Positions 18,821-28,735 of a DNA stretch of 64,000 nt are shown piece after piece. Origin of the DNA: Polynucleobacter necessarius (GTDB lineage Bacteria; Pseudomonadota; Gammaproteobacteria; Burkholderiales; Burkholderiaceae); contig NZ_LT606949.1 in NCBI RefSeq assembly GCF_900095215.1, positions 775,860 to 839,859 on the forward strand, in the 5' to 3' direction. The translations under genes were made by a program, and so were the position numbers. Each line of letters opens with the position of its first letter. Within the stretch, counting starts at the first letter, position 1. The notes below the pieces were generated by a model. It ran no database searches and had not been told where the DNA came from. It worked only from the letters and a program-made list of their open reading frames with translations.

Positions 18821-20140
18821 TTAGTGCTTGTGTTCGCCTATCAAATGCATAGAGTCATATTCCGCCTGATTTCTGGCGTGACGCTTAATAACGAGCCACA
18901 TAATTAGACTTACAGTCACGCCAAATCCAATGATCACCGCTTGAATAGGAACATCTAGCCAAATTAGCAGTGAATAGATTAACAGCATCATCAAAACAGA
19001 AATGTTTTCATTAAAGTTTTGTACCGCAATCGAGTGACCAGCAGACATCAGAACATGGCCTCGGTGTTGTAAGAGCGCGTTCATGGGCACTACAAAATAG
19101 CCAGCTAGCCAACCAACCAAAATTAATAAGCAATATGCGGGCGGTAGGTTCAGCGAAACTTGTAGTTTGCCAATGGTCAAAATACTGGTATTTGGTAGTA
19201 GATCGGAGTTGTATATAGCCATGACACAAACTATCAGGCCCATAGCAATGCCGTATGGCAAGACATTCAAGGATTTGCGCAGAGGGATGCGCCAAGCGGC
19301 ATAGACTGCGCCGCCAGCAACGCCCACCGCTGAAATGGCTTGCAGAATCGCCCCTTGGGATAGATTCATGTGCAGCGCAATTTGTGCCCACTTAATCACA
19401 ATGAATTGCAGTGTGATACCAGCACCCCAGAACAAAGTGGTAACCGCCAGGGAAATTTGACCTAGGCGATCATTCCAAAGCGCTTTAAAGCAAATAACAA
19501 AGTCTTTTACCAGCTCGATGGGATTGGTTGTTTGGGAAACATAACGAGCGCCTGTATCAGGGATCTTTAAGTTAATGAGTGCGGCAACTACATAGATCAT
19601 CATGATAATCAGAATGGCTGATTCCGCAGGCGTGTCGATGCCGATATCAAATGTCGGGAGATCTAACGCCAATAAACTTTGAGAAACGGTGCTGCTGATA
19701 AGGACGCCCCCCAATACAGTGCCTAGAATGATGGAGCAAACCGTTAGGCCTTCAACCCAGCCGTTGGCTGCAACAAGTTTTTCGGGGGGGAGTAGTTCGG
19801 TCAAAATGCCGTACTTTGCCGGTGAATAAGCGGCGGCGCCTAGGCCAACAATGGCATAAGACATTAATGGGTGACCGCCAAATAGCATTGCCACGCAGCC
19901 TATGAACTTAATCGTGTTCGTGATGAACATGACATTGCCTTTAGGCCTGGAATCAGCAAAGGCGCCAACAAAGGCGGCCAGCAGTACATAGGAAAGTACA
20001 AAGAATAATTTGAGCAAAGGAGTCATCCAGGCCGGAGCATGAAGCTGGGCCAGAAGGGCTATTGCCGCGATTAGGAGAGCATTATCAGCAAGCGAGGAAA
20101 AAAATTGCGCCGCCATAATGATGTAAAAGCTACGGTTCAT
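18821..20140 (-). CDS. lplT: Lysophospholipid transporter LplT
   Basis: The 439-residue MFS protein has about 12 hydrophobic segments, starting MNRSFYIIMAAQFFSSLADN, the usual LplT N-terminus. GAFADSRPKGNVM is the loop 2-3 motif, and the following PLMSYAIVGLGAAAYSPAKY and ELLPPEKLVAANGWVEGLT are typical of the family. LplT flips lysophospholipids across the inner membrane for re-acylation. It is convergent with the HolD-like gene and divergent from alr (gap of about 50 bases between starts). lplT-alr neighbourhood is common in Burkholderiales. Intact. Confidence 0.92.
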   Translation of the reverse strand: MNRSFYIIMAAQFFSSLADNALLIAAIALLAQLHAPAWMTPLLKLFFVLSYVLLAAFVGAFADSRPKGNVMFITNTIKFIGCVAMLFGGHPLMSYAIVGLGAAAYSPAKYGILTELLPPEKLVAANGWVEGLTVCSIILGTVLGGVLISSTVSQSLLALDLPTFDIGIDTPAESAILIIMMIYVVAALINLKIPDTGARYVSQTTNPIELVKDFVICFKALWNDRLGQISLAVTTLFWGAGITLQFIVIKWAQIALHMNLSQGAILQAISAVGVAGGAVYAAWRIPLRKSLNVLPYGIAMGLIVCVMAIYNSDLLPNTSILTIGKLQVSLNLPPAYCLLILVGWLAGYFVVPMNALLQHRGHVLMSAGHSIAVQNFNENISVLMMLLIYSLLIWLDVPIQAVIIGFGVTVSLIMWLVIKRHARNQAEYDSMHLIGEHKH

Positions 20141-20190
20141 TCGTACAATCTAGTCATTACTACAATTAAAACATGAAAGGAGAAGTGATT

Positions 20191-21309
20191 ATGGGTGATT
20201 CAGCTAAGGGTCTGATTAATAGGCCAATTTTGGCATCCATTCATACGGCCGCCTTTCAGCATAATTTAGGTCGAGTCCGGGAGATGGCACCCAAATCCAA
20301 AATCTGGTCTGTGATCAAGGCCCGTGCCTATGGGCATGGCTTTGAGGCCGCCCTTAAGGGTTTGGCATCCACCGATGGTTTTGCTTTATTGGATATAGAG
20401 GATGCAGCATGGTTGCGTGAGCATGGATGGAAAGGTCGAATTTTGCTCTTGGAGGGTTTTTTTCATGAAAATGAATTAAGCCGGGCGGCAGAATTTGCTT
20501 GCGATTTAGTGGTCCATTGCGATGCTCAGGTGGACTGGTTGGAGGGTTTTAAATGGAAATACCATCAACCTTTTAATGTCTTTTTAAAGATGAACACCGG
20601 GATGAATCGTCTTGGGTTTAAACCCGAGGCATATCGCACTGCATTTCATCGCCTTCATGCTGCTGGTTATCACATGCATCACATGACCCATTTTTCAAAC
20701 GCCGATCAAGTCGATCGATTGCCATCGGTTGCTAGTCAACAAGAATTATTTAACAAAACAATAGTCGGTTTAGAGGGCGTCACTTCATTGGCAAACTCGG
20801 CGGCCATTATGTGGCATCGAAATGCATTGGGTGATTGGGTGCGCCCAGGAATTATGCTGTATGGCGCCTCTCCAACCGGTCTTTATGCCGATATCCAGCA
20901 TGCCAATCTTCAGGCGGTAATGCAGCTCGAAAGCGAAGTTATTGATGTTCAGGAGCTTGAAAAGGGTGATCGCATTGGTTACGGAGGGCGTTTTGAAGCG
21001 ACAGGGCCTATGCGAGTAGGGATCGTCGCCTGTGGTTATGCCGATGGATATCCGCGTCATGCCAAGGACGGCACTCCTGTCTGGGTGGCCAACAACAAAC
21101 AAGGTGTTATCTGCCCGCTGGTAGGTAGAGTTTCTATGAATATGTTGGCGATCGATTTGCGCAATGCGCCGGAGGCGGGCGTAGGTACTTCTGTGCAACT
21201 ATGGGGTGACAAAGTGCCGGTTGATGATGTGGCAATGATGAGCGATACGATTGGCTATGAATTGCTATGTGCTATACGCCACGAGTACCTGTTGCTATTA
21301 AGTAATTGA
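20191..21309 (+). CDS. alr: Alanine racemase
   Basis: This PLP enzyme makes D-alanine for peptidoglycan. The start ATG 20191 is chosen over an in-frame ATG at 20173 because AAAGGAG (20176-20182) sits 8 bases before it and overlaps the earlier ATG. The product has 372 residues. The PLP lysine is in VIKARAYGHG (Lys43); most homologues have KANAYGHG, so Arg replaces Asn. Other family segments are KMNTGMNRLGF, then the catalytic Tyr region GYGGRF and GYADGYPRH. The gene stops with TGA. It is essential for wall synthesis and intact. Confidence 0.94.
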   Translation: MGDSAKGLINRPILASIHTAAFQHNLGRVREMAPKSKIWSVIKARAYGHGFEAALKGLASTDGFALLDIEDAAWLREHGWKGRILLLEGFFHENELSRAAEFACDLVVHCDAQVDWLEGFKWKYHQPFNVFLKMNTGMNRLGFKPEAYRTAFHRLHAAGYHMHHMTHFSNADQVDRLPSVASQQELFNKTIVGLEGVTSLANSAAIMWHRNALGDWVRPGIMLYGASPTGLYADIQHANLQAVMQLESEVIDVQELEKGDRIGYGGRFEATGPMRVGIVACGYADGYPRHAKDGTPVWVANNKQGVICPLVGRVSMNMLAIDLRNAPEAGVGTSVQLWGDKVPVDDVAMMSDTIGYELLCAIRHEYLLLLSN

Positions 21310-21340
21310 TAGCTGACAAGAGCAGCAAAGAGCTGCAAGT

Positions 21341-21365
21341 AAAAAATCCTCCGCTCTGGAGGATT
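21341..21365 (-). terminator. Bidirectional terminator between alr and bamD
   Basis: Perfect 8-bp stem AATCCTCC/GGAGGATT with loop GCTCT. On the reverse strand it is followed by a T run (TTTTTT), so it best terminates bamD. It can also fold downstream of alr. Confidence 0.75.
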
Positions 21366-21386
21366 GTTTATTAAATGTACATCAGT

Positions 21387-22301
21387 TTATTTATTCCAGA
21401 ACTGCCACCAGCGACGTTCTTTTTTAACGCGTTGACCAGTAACCATCATCTCGCTATCCGGAAAGTTCAATTTAAATACGCGCGCAGAATCATTGCTTAA
21501 CTGAACCATGTCTAACTTTTCATATGACTTAGTTAGGATATAGAGTGCTTCCTCAACAGCGGGAGCACGATCATAGTCGCGAATAACTAGTTGCGCGCGG
21601 TTTGCTGCGGCTAAATAGGCGCCGCGTTGATAGTAAAAGCGCGCTACGATGACATCCGCTTCTGCAAGCGAATTGACGATATAGCGCATACGGTCTAAGG
21701 AGTCTGACGCATACTTGCTATTAGGGAATCGCTCAACAACTACCTTGAAAGATTCAAAGGCTTCTTTAGCCGCTTTGGGATCGCGCTCACTTAAATCTTG
21801 ACCGGTAAATTTACCCAACCAACCCAAGTCATCATTGAACGTAATGAGGCCCTTTAAGTAATAGGCATAGTCCAAGCTTGGACTACCTTGGTGTAATTTA
21901 ATGAAGCGATCAATTGCTACCAATGCTTGAGTTTGTTCCTGGGCTTTCCAATAGCAATAGGCTGAATTAATTTGCGCCTGTTGAGAATAGGGGCTAAATG
22001 GAAAGCGCGCCTCTAACTTTTCAAAATATTTACCGCACTTAGCAAAGTCGGCATCATTCAGTTTGTCGGTGGCCTCTGAGTAGAGTTTTACTTCAGACAA
22101 AATGTCAGTGTCGTCTTTGGTGCCGTCACTACCAGCGCATCCACCTAAGAGCATTAATGCAATGATTATTGCCAAAAGCAAGGCAAATTGTGTGCCATTC
22201 AAAAAACGAGTCTTTTTTTTTGTGGAAGAATTCCCAGCAAGCCTTAAACTGGCGTCTGATATTACGTCGGACATAACTGAAAGGCTCTCTAAGCGTGGCA
22301 T
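21387..22301 (-). CDS. bamD: Outer membrane assembly lipoprotein BamD
   Basis: BamD is the essential TPR lipoprotein of the BAM complex that inserts outer-membrane proteins. It has 304 residues with a long N-terminal leader. The hydrophobic segment is about 38-52 and the lipobox LLGGC gives lipidated Cys55. TPR segments follow: KLNDADFAKCGKYFEKLEAR, then FPFSPYSQQAQINSAYCYW, and DYAYYLKGLITF. The ATG at 22301 has AGGAG 8 bases upstream, which supports the long form; ATG 22274 is an alternative. Its start overlaps the divergent rluD start by about 7 bases. Confidence 0.9.
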   Translation of the reverse strand: MPRLESLSVMSDVISDASLRLAGNSSTKKKTRFLNGTQFALLLAIIIALMLLGGCAGSDGTKDDTDILSEVKLYSEATDKLNDADFAKCGKYFEKLEARFPFSPYSQQAQINSAYCYWKAQEQTQALVAIDRFIKLHQGSPSLDYAYYLKGLITFNDDLGWLGKFTGQDLSERDPKAAKEAFESFKVVVERFPNSKYASDSLDRMRYIVNSLAEADVIVARFYYQRGAYLAAANRAQLVIRDYDRAPAVEEALYILTKSYEKLDMVQLSNDSARVFKLNFPDSEMMVTGQRVKKERRWWQFWNK

Positions 22302-23341
22302 TGCCGCAAACTCCTGAATCGAATCCCATTGATTATATCGATGATGAGGATTTCATCTCCCTGGATATCCCCTTGGAGATGGCTGACGAACGCTTGGACA
22401 AGGTGCTAGCGGGCTCTTTGCCAGATTATTCGCGTAATCGTCTTAAGGCGTGGGTTGAAGCTGGGGCTGTAATAGTTGATGGAAAAGTCACAAAAGCCCG
22501 TTATTTGCTGCGCGGAGGGGAAAACATTAAGGTATTTCCTCAGGCAATGCCCGAACAATTTGCTTTTAGTTCTGAAGATATTCCATTGGATGTGGTTTAT
22601 GAGGATGCCGATTTGATCGTTATTAATAAACCACCGGGCTTGGTGGTTCATCCGGCGGCAGGCAACTGGTCTGGAACCTTATTAAATGGGCTCTTATTTC
22701 GCTTTCCTGAGCTCAAAATGCTTCCGAGAGCCGGAATTGTGCATCGTCTAGATAAGGACACTTCGGGGTTGATGGTGGTGGCTAGAACATCTCACGCGCA
22801 AACCTTGTTAGTGCGCCAGCTTCAAGACAGAACCGTAGGTCGTCGCTATTTGGCTTTTGTTTGGGGTGATGCACCAAGTCAGGGCAAAGTTTTGGCTTCT
22901 GTTGGTCGAGATCAGCGTGACCGCCTAAAAATGACTGCAGGCAGCCCTCAAGGCAAGCCTGCTGCTACTTTATTTAGGCGGTTGACTAGAGGTCTGATTG
23001 GCGCATCTCCTGTTGCACTTCTTGAGTGCCGCCTGGAAACGGGGCGCACGCATCAAATTCGAGTGCATTTGGAATCCCTTGGCTTTCCCTTGATTGGAGA
23101 TCCGGTGTATCGCAAGAAAACACCTGGCGCTGCCAAAAACTTGGAATTTCATCGTCAAGCTTTGCATGCCTATGCGTTAAGCCTTCAACACCCAAGCAAG
23201 AACGGGCTCATGACTTGGTTTCGCGTTCCCCCGCAGGATATATTGGATTTATTGCCCCAACTAGGAATGAGTGAAGAAGTGCTTCCTAATGAGGCGACGG
23301 TTCTAGCTTCTATGCAAAATGAATCGCAGACATGCACTTGA
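22295..23341 (+). CDS. rluD: 23S rRNA pseudouridine synthase RluD
   Basis: RluD makes pseudouridines 1911, 1915 and 1917 in 23S rRNA helix 69. The 348-residue product has an N-terminal S4 domain (ERLDKVLAGSLPDYSRNRLK, then WVEAGAVIVDGK) and the catalytic motif HRLDKDTSGLMVVAR near 150. GRTHQIRVHLESLGFPLIGD lies toward the C-terminus. The GTG at 22295 is the annotated-type start. The gene is divergent from, and overlaps, the bamD start, an arrangement conserved in Burkholderiales. The 3' end overlaps pgeF by 10 bases. Confidence 0.92.
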   Translation: MALPQTPESNPIDYIDDEDFISLDIPLEMADERLDKVLAGSLPDYSRNRLKAWVEAGAVIVDGKVTKARYLLRGGENIKVFPQAMPEQFAFSSEDIPLDVVYEDADLIVINKPPGLVVHPAAGNWSGTLLNGLLFRFPELKMLPRAGIVHRLDKDTSGLMVVARTSHAQTLLVRQLQDRTVGRRYLAFVWGDAPSQGKVLASVGRDQRDRLKMTAGSPQGKPAATLFRRLTRGLIGASPVALLECRLETGRTHQIRVHLESLGFPLIGDPVYRKKTPGAAKNLEFHRQALHAYALSLQHPSKNGLMTWFRVPPQDILDLLPQLGMSEEVLPNEATVLASMQNESQTCT

Positions 23342-24093
23342 TTAGACCAAATTGGCCATGCCCGCCATCCATAGGCTCATTAGTGAGTACGCGCGCAAAT
23401 GGTGTGAGTAAAGCGCCATTTGATTCCCTGAATTTAGGGGATCATGTGGGAGATCAAATTGAAGATGTATTGGTCAACAGAGCCATCTTCACAAAGGCTT
23501 TGCCAGCGGAACCTTTATGGTTAAAGCAAACACACAGCACTATAGTGAGTACACCAGAAAGTCGCAGATTCACGCGGAATGTTCATATTGAGGCGGATGC
23601 CTCGGTAAGCAATATTCCTGGGGAGGTATTGGTCATCATGACGGCTGATTGTTTGCCTGTGCTATTCACCAATACACAAGGGACTGTTGTTGGCGCGGCC
23701 CATGCTGGCTGGAGGGGGCTTTGCTCCGGAGTTTTGGAGAACGCCATTGCTGAAATGCTCGCCATTTCTAACGAAACCTCCCCGGCGGAATTGATGTCTT
23801 GGTTTGGTCCCGCAATTGGGCCTCACTCATTTGAAGTTTGTGAAAATGTCGTTTGTGCTTTGAAAGAGGCGGACTTACCTTATTCGCCAGATGCATTTAA
23901 GCCGATACAACACAAGCCTAAAAAATTTATGGCTGATATATATCAGTTGGCAAAAGGGCGTCTTCAGGCTTGCGGACTACACTTAATATTTGGCGGTGAA
24001 TATTGCACCGTGAGAGATCAAGGACAATTTTTTTCTTATCGTCGCGATGGGGAAACCGGAAGATTCGGTTCGGCTATCTGGATTTCAAAATAG
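23332..24093 (+). CDS. pgeF: Laccase-domain protein (YfiH/PgeF family)
   Basis: PgeF-type proteins are copper/zinc-dependent and have been linked to purine nucleoside cleavage and to editing of peptidoglycan precursors. The 253-residue product has the family's metal ligands in LKQTHSTIV (His), VIMTADCLPVLF (Cys), VGAAHAGWRGL (His) and the segment GPAIGPHSFEVCENV. The start overlaps the end of rluD, so it is co-transcribed; rluD-pgeF pairing is very common. Intact. Confidence 0.88.
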   Translation: MHLIRPNWPCPPSIGSLVSTRANGVSKAPFDSLNLGDHVGDQIEDVLVNRAIFTKALPAEPLWLKQTHSTIVSTPESRRFTRNVHIEADASVSNIPGEVLVIMTADCLPVLFTNTQGTVVGAAHAGWRGLCSGVLENAIAEMLAISNETSPAELMSWFGPAIGPHSFEVCENVVCALKEADLPYSPDAFKPIQHKPKKFMADIYQLAKGRLQACGLHLIFGGEYCTVRDQGQFFSYRRDGETGRFGSAIWISK

Positions 24094-24209
24094 TAGACGT
24101 ATAAAAATATGAGGGTAATCACTAGATTGCCCTTAAGTCTAGGGTTATTGCGTATAACTCTATAGTGCTTAAGGGCGGAGAATGTCTCTAACTAAATGAA
24201 GGGAGTCTT

Positions 24210-25847
24210 ATGTTTGCAGACATGAATACCGGTGCAACGCCATCCTTGGCGCCGCATCACATGGCGTTAATTCCGCCAGAGCGTTTATCTGAAATTCAAA
24301 AAGAATATTTCACGGAACTAGCCCACCTCGCGACCAATCCAGAGGCGATTGAGGTTAAAGATCGTCGCTTTTCTGGAAAGGCTTGGCACTCTTCATGGAG
24401 CAAAGTCATTGCTGCAACCTACTTGCTAAATTCCAAGCATTTAATGGCTTTGGCTAAGGCTGTTGAAACAGATGAAAGGTATAAGCAGAAAATTCTGTTT
24501 ACAACTGAGCAGATAATTGACGCGCTATCGCCATCTAATTGCATCGCGACCAATCCAGAGGTTGTGGAAAGCATTATTAGCACTCAAGGCCAATCCATTC
24601 AAAAAGGGATTGTGAACTTACTGGGTGATATGAAAAAAGCAAGGTCTCGCAACCAGATGAATCCACCTTGGAGGTGGGAAAAAATATTGCAACCACGGAA
24701 GGTCATGTGGTATTGCGCAATGAGCTCTTTGAGTTAATTCAGTACACGCCACTAACAGAGCAAGTATTTGAGCGTCCTTATTTAAGGGTGCCGCCTTGCA
24801 TCAATAAATATTACATTTTGGATTTGCAGCCAGACAATTCTGTAGTGCGCCATATGGTGAGCCAAGGTCATACCGTTTTCTTGGTATATTGGAAAAATCC
24901 CGACGCTTCTATGGCGCAAGTCAGCTGGGATGATTATGTTGGTAATGGTGTCATTAAAGCGATAGAAGTGGTTAAGGATATCGGTGACACTAAGCAAATT
25001 AATATTTTGGGATTTTGCGTGGGCGGCACATTAACAACCTCCGCGTTAGCTGTATTGGCGACAAGAGATAAGCATCCAGCCGCAAGTCTGACCTTATTCA
25101 CCACGTTATTAGACTTCACCAATACTAGCATTCTTGATGTCTTCATAGATGAAGGCATGGTTGAAATGCGGGAGAACACCATTGGCGGCAAGGGTGGTAA
25201 GTACGGCATGATGTCTGGCTTGGATTTGGGAAATACTTTTTCTTTCCTGCGACCCAATGACCTTGTCTGGAATTACGTGGTCGAGAACTATCTCAAAGGT
25301 AATTCACCGCCTCCATTTGATTTGCTGTATTGGAACGGTGATTCCACTAATCTCCCTGGCGCGATGTATTGTTGGTACTTGCGCCATACCTATTTGCAAA
25401 ATGATTTGGTTAAGTCGGGTAAAGTCAAAATTTGCGGCGAGAAGATCGATCTTGGCAAAATTAAGTGCCCAGCTTACTGTATGCTTCACAAAAGGATCAC
25501 ATCGTTCCTTGGCAATCCGCCTATGAGTCAACGCATATTCTTCAAAGCAAGAACCGTTTTGTGTTGGGTGCGTCTGGCCACATTGCAGGAGTTATGAATC
25601 CACCAGCAAAAAACAAACACTACTACTTTGAAAATAACAAGATTGCTCCAACGGCAGAGGAATGGTTGGAGGGTGCAAAGCAAATTCCGGGAAGTTGGTG
25701 GCCTGATTACACCAAGTGGCTAGAACAATTTGGTGGCGAGAAAAAGGCGGCAAGAATCACCTTTGGAAATTCCAAGTACAAAAAAAAATGGAAGCTGCTC
25801 CCGGCGTGTATGTCAAAGAAAAAGCAACACCTGAGCTCAATAAATAA
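24210..25847 (+). pseudogene. phaC: Class I polyhydroxyalkanoate synthase, three frameshifts
   Basis: PhaC polymerises 3-hydroxybutyryl-CoA into PHB granules. Three frame segments reconstruct a protein of about 545 residues: FSGKAWHSSWSKVIAATYLL in the first, GFCVGGTL (the lipase-like box with catalytic Cys) in the second, and ASQKDHIVPWQSAYES with GASGHIAGVMNPP (catalytic Asp and His) in the third. Breaks lie near 24632-24645, near 25475-25482 and in an A-run near 25782-25790. The correct C-terminus EAAPGVYVKEKATPELNK ends at 25847. An AAGGGAG ribosome site precedes ATG 24210. PhaB and a thiolase nearby are also broken. Confidence 0.93.
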
Positions 25848-25876
25848 TTAACGAACGTTTTTAAAATGGGAAAGTA

Positions 25877-26617
25877 ATGTCTCAAAAAGTCGCATATGTA
25901 ACTGGGGGTATGGGTGGTATTGGTACCGCCATCTGTCAACGTCTTGCTAAAGATGGTTTTAAGGTGATTGCTGGCTGCGGTCCAAATTCACCACGTAAAG
26001 ATCGCTGGATTGCTGAGCAAAAAGCGTTGGTATATGACTTTATCGCTTCCGAAGGCAACGTTTCCGATTGGGATCGTACGGTTGCCGCCTTTGATAAAGT
26101 GAAAGCTGAGGTCGGTCGTGTGGGTGTGTTGGTGAATAACGCTGGCATTACACGGGACAGTGTTTTCCGCAAAATGACTCCAGATGCTTGGAAAGCGGTT
26201 ATTGATACCAATCTCAATTCTTTATTCAATGTAACAAAGCAAGTTATTGATGTCATGGTTGGTAATAATTGGGGTCGCATCATCAATATTTCATCAGTCA
26301 ACTGACAAAAGGGTCAATTTGGTCAGGGCAACTACTCGACTACTAAAGCTGGTTTGCACGGTTTCACAATGGCTTTGGCTCAAGAGGTGGCAACCAAGGG
26401 TGTAACGGTAAATACGGTCTCTCCGGGCTATATCGGTACTAACATGGTGAAAGCGATTCGCGAGGATGTTCTCGAAAAGATTGTTGCAGGCATTCCGGTT
26501 AAACGTTTAGACACCCCAGAAGAGATTGCTTCTATTTGTTGTTGGATAGCGTCTGATGATGGTGGCTACGCTACGGGTGCGGATTTCTCATTGAATGGCG
26601 GCATCCATACTGGTTAA
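25877..26617 (+). pseudogene. phaB: Acetoacetyl-CoA reductase, nonsense mutation
   Basis: PhaB reduces acetoacetyl-CoA to (R)-3-hydroxybutyryl-CoA using NADPH. The frame is open over 246 codons except for TGA at 26303-26305, between IINISSVN and QKGQFGQGNYSTTKAGLHGF. Homologues have Gly there, so GGA to TGA is the likely change. Both sides look normal: VTGGMGGIGTAICQRLAKDG (nucleotide site), NNAGITRD, and after the stop the catalytic YSTTK. The stop separates the Ser of the catalytic triad from Tyr and Lys. It follows the phaC remnant by 29 bases. Confidence 0.93.
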
Positions 26618-26624
26618 TATTGCA

Positions 26625-26644
26625 ATGCAGCAATTTAGCTGCAT
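26625..26644. promoter_or_regulatory. TGC-rich palindrome before phaR, likely PhaR operator
   Basis: A perfect inverted repeat with arms ATGCAGC and GCTGCAT around a 6-base centre AATTTA lies about 90 bases upstream of phaR. Partial TGCA repeats flank it. PhaR proteins are known to bind TGC-rich dyads and to repress their own gene. No T-tract follows, so a terminator is less likely. Confidence 0.45.
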
Positions 26645-26733
26645 TTGCAGTGCGCAACACAGCGTATTTACCTTTAGATCAAACTAGAGATAAACTACGT
26701 TGATGTTGCGTTGCAGTAAAGAGTAAGGAAAAA

Positions 26734-27294
26734 ATGGTTACCCGTACTAAACGAGCAGGTGAAGATCGGCTCATCAAGAAGTATCCAAATCGTCGTCTAT
26801 ACGATACACAGACAAGCACTTATGTCACGTTGTCTGATATTAAAAATCTCGTCATGGCGAATGAAGTATTCAAAGTGGTTGATGCTAAAACGGATGAGGA
26901 TTTAACACGTAATATTTTGTTGCAAATTATTCTTGAAGAAGAGGCTGGTGGTGCGCCAGTATTTTCTTCGCAAATGCTTTCTCACATTATTCGTTTTTAT
27001 GGAAACTCCATGCAAGGTTTGATGGGTAACTACCTTGAAAAGACCATGCAATCATTTGTGGATATTCATAACAAGCTGGGAGATCAAACTAAAGGTTTGG
27101 GCGCCGGCAGCACTCCTGAAGCCTGGTCGCAAATGATGAATTTGCAGAACCCCATCATGCAAGGTTTGATGGGTAACTACATGGAGCAAAGCAAGGACCT
27201 CTTCATCAAAATGCAGGAGCAACTGCAGGGTTCACAAAACATTTTTGGAAATTTCCCATTTACGCCTCAGCCTACTAAGACCGAAAAAGAATAG
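26734..27294 (+). CDS. phaR: Polyhydroxyalkanoate synthesis repressor PhaR
   Basis: PhaR binds nascent PHB granules and represses phasin and its own genes. The 186-residue product has the N-terminal DNA-binding PHB/PHA accumulation regulator domain [20 protein letters not shown] (about 14-33) and [20 protein letters not shown], then a second domain with repeated [14 protein letters not shown] and [14 protein letters not shown] segments. It is intact although phaC, phaB and the thiolase in the window are broken. It may still act on remaining targets or be a relic. rimO starts 2 bases downstream. Confidence 0.92.
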   Translation: MVTRTKRAGEDRLIKKYPNRRLYDTQTSTYVTLSDIKNLVMANEVFKVVDAKTDEDLTRNILLQIILEEEAGGAPVFSSQMLSHIIRFYGNSMQGLMGNYLEKTMQSFVDIHNKLGDQTKGLGAGSTPEAWSQMMNLQNPIMQGLMGNYMEQSKDLFIKMQEQLQGSQNIFGNFPFTPQPTKTEKE

Positions 27295-27296
27295 TT

Positions 27297-28655
27297 GTGG
27301 CTGGAAAAATTGGATTTGTATCCTTAGGATGCCCTAAGGCGCTAGTAGATTCTGAGCTAATTCTCACGCAACTCAGTGCCGAAGGGTATGAAACTGCCAA
27401 CGATTATTCTGGCGCCGATCTTGTTGTAGTGAATACATGTGGTTTTATTGACTCCGCTGTTGAGGAAAGCCTTTCCGCAATCGGTGAGGCGCTAGCTGAA
27501 AATGGCCAGGTCATTGTGACTGGTTGTCTAGGCGCTAGAAAAAATGCTGACGGCTCTGATTTGATTCAGAGCATTCATCCTAAAGTCCTTGCTGTTACGG
27601 GGCCTCACGCTACCGATGAGGTGATGCAAGCAATTCATTTGCATCTACCTAAGCCACATGATCCTTTTACCGATTTGCTGCCTCCGGCTGGCGTCAAATT
27701 AACTCCGAAGCATTACGCATACCTCAAAATTAGTGAGGGCTGCAATCATCGTTGTACTTTTTGCATCATTCCCAATCTGCGCGGCGATTTAGTTTCAAGA
27801 CCTATTTGCGAAGTTTTGCTTGAGGCTAAGCGTTTATTTGAATCAGGCGTCAAAGAGTTGCTCGTGGTATCGCAAGACACCAGCGCCTACGGCGTAGACA
27901 TTCAATATCGCACTGGATTTTGGGATGGCAAGCCAATTAAAACCAAGATTTTTGATTTGGTGCACGCCTTAAATCAAATTGCTCGAGAGCATCAAGCATG
28001 GGTTAGGTTGCATTATGTTTACCCATATCCACACGTTGATGATGTTTTGCCGTTGATGGCGGAATTCTCTGAGCATGGTTATGGCGTTTTGCCTTATTTG
28101 GATATTCCATTGCAGCATGCTCATCCTGATGTTCTAAAACGAATGAAGCGTCCCGCTAGTGGCGAGAAGAATCTTGAGCGAATATTAGCCTGGAGAGAGG
28201 CGTGCCCTGAATTGGTTATTCGCAGCACCTTTATTGCGGGCTTCCCAGGCGAAACTGAAGAAGAGTTCGAATACTTGCTTAATTTCCTAGACGAGGCGCA
28301 AATTGATCGAGCTGGTTGTTTCGCCTATTCTCCTGTTGAAGGTGCTACTGCCAATCAGTTGGATAACCCAATTCCGGATGATGTTCTGGAGGATCGACGC
28401 GCTCGATTTATGGCAAAAGCCGAAGAAATCTCGATTAAACGAATTGCCAAAAAAATAGGCAAACGCGTCCAAATCATCATTGATCGAGTCGATGAATCAG
28501 GGGGAATTGGCAGAACAATTGGTGATGCCCCTGAAATTGATGGTCTGGCGAGGGTTTTGCCTCCCAGCAAACCCTCCAAGCGTTATCGCGTCGGGGAAAT
28601 CATCAAGGCAACGGTGATTAGCTCCAAATGGCATGACCTAATAGCAGAAACTTGA
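27297..28655 (+). CDS. rimO: Ribosomal protein S12 methylthiotransferase RimO
   Basis: RimO is a radical-SAM enzyme that adds a methylthio group to the conserved aspartate of ribosomal protein S12. The 452-residue product starts at a GTG. It has the N-terminal UPF0004 domain with Cys in [25 protein letters not shown] and VTGCLGAR (second Fe-S cluster). The radical-SAM motif is [13 protein letters not shown] (CxxxCxxC), and a C-terminal TRAM domain is present. It follows phaR with a 2-base gap, so transcription is probably shared. The stop is TGA. Intact. Confidence 0.94.
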   Translation: MAGKIGFVSLGCPKALVDSELILTQLSAEGYETANDYSGADLVVVNTCGFIDSAVEESLSAIGEALAENGQVIVTGCLGARKNADGSDLIQSIHPKVLAVTGPHATDEVMQAIHLHLPKPHDPFTDLLPPAGVKLTPKHYAYLKISEGCNHRCTFCIIPNLRGDLVSRPICEVLLEAKRLFESGVKELLVVSQDTSAYGVDIQYRTGFWDGKPIKTKIFDLVHALNQIAREHQAWVRLHYVYPYPHVDDVLPLMAEFSEHGYGVLPYLDIPLQHAHPDVLKRMKRPASGEKNLERILAWREACPELVIRSTFIAGFPGETEEEFEYLLNFLDEAQIDRAGCFAYSPVEGATANQLDNPIPDDVLEDRRARFMAKAEEISIKRIAKKIGKRVQIIIDRVDESGGIGRTIGDAPEIDGLARVLPPSKPSKRYRVGEIIKATVISSKWHDLIAET

Positions 28656-28735
28656 CGAATCGAATAAAACTGATCATTGGATTACTTTTTAGTACAAAGT
28701 TAGCCTAATAACTAGGCCTAGCAAAGAGGATTGAT

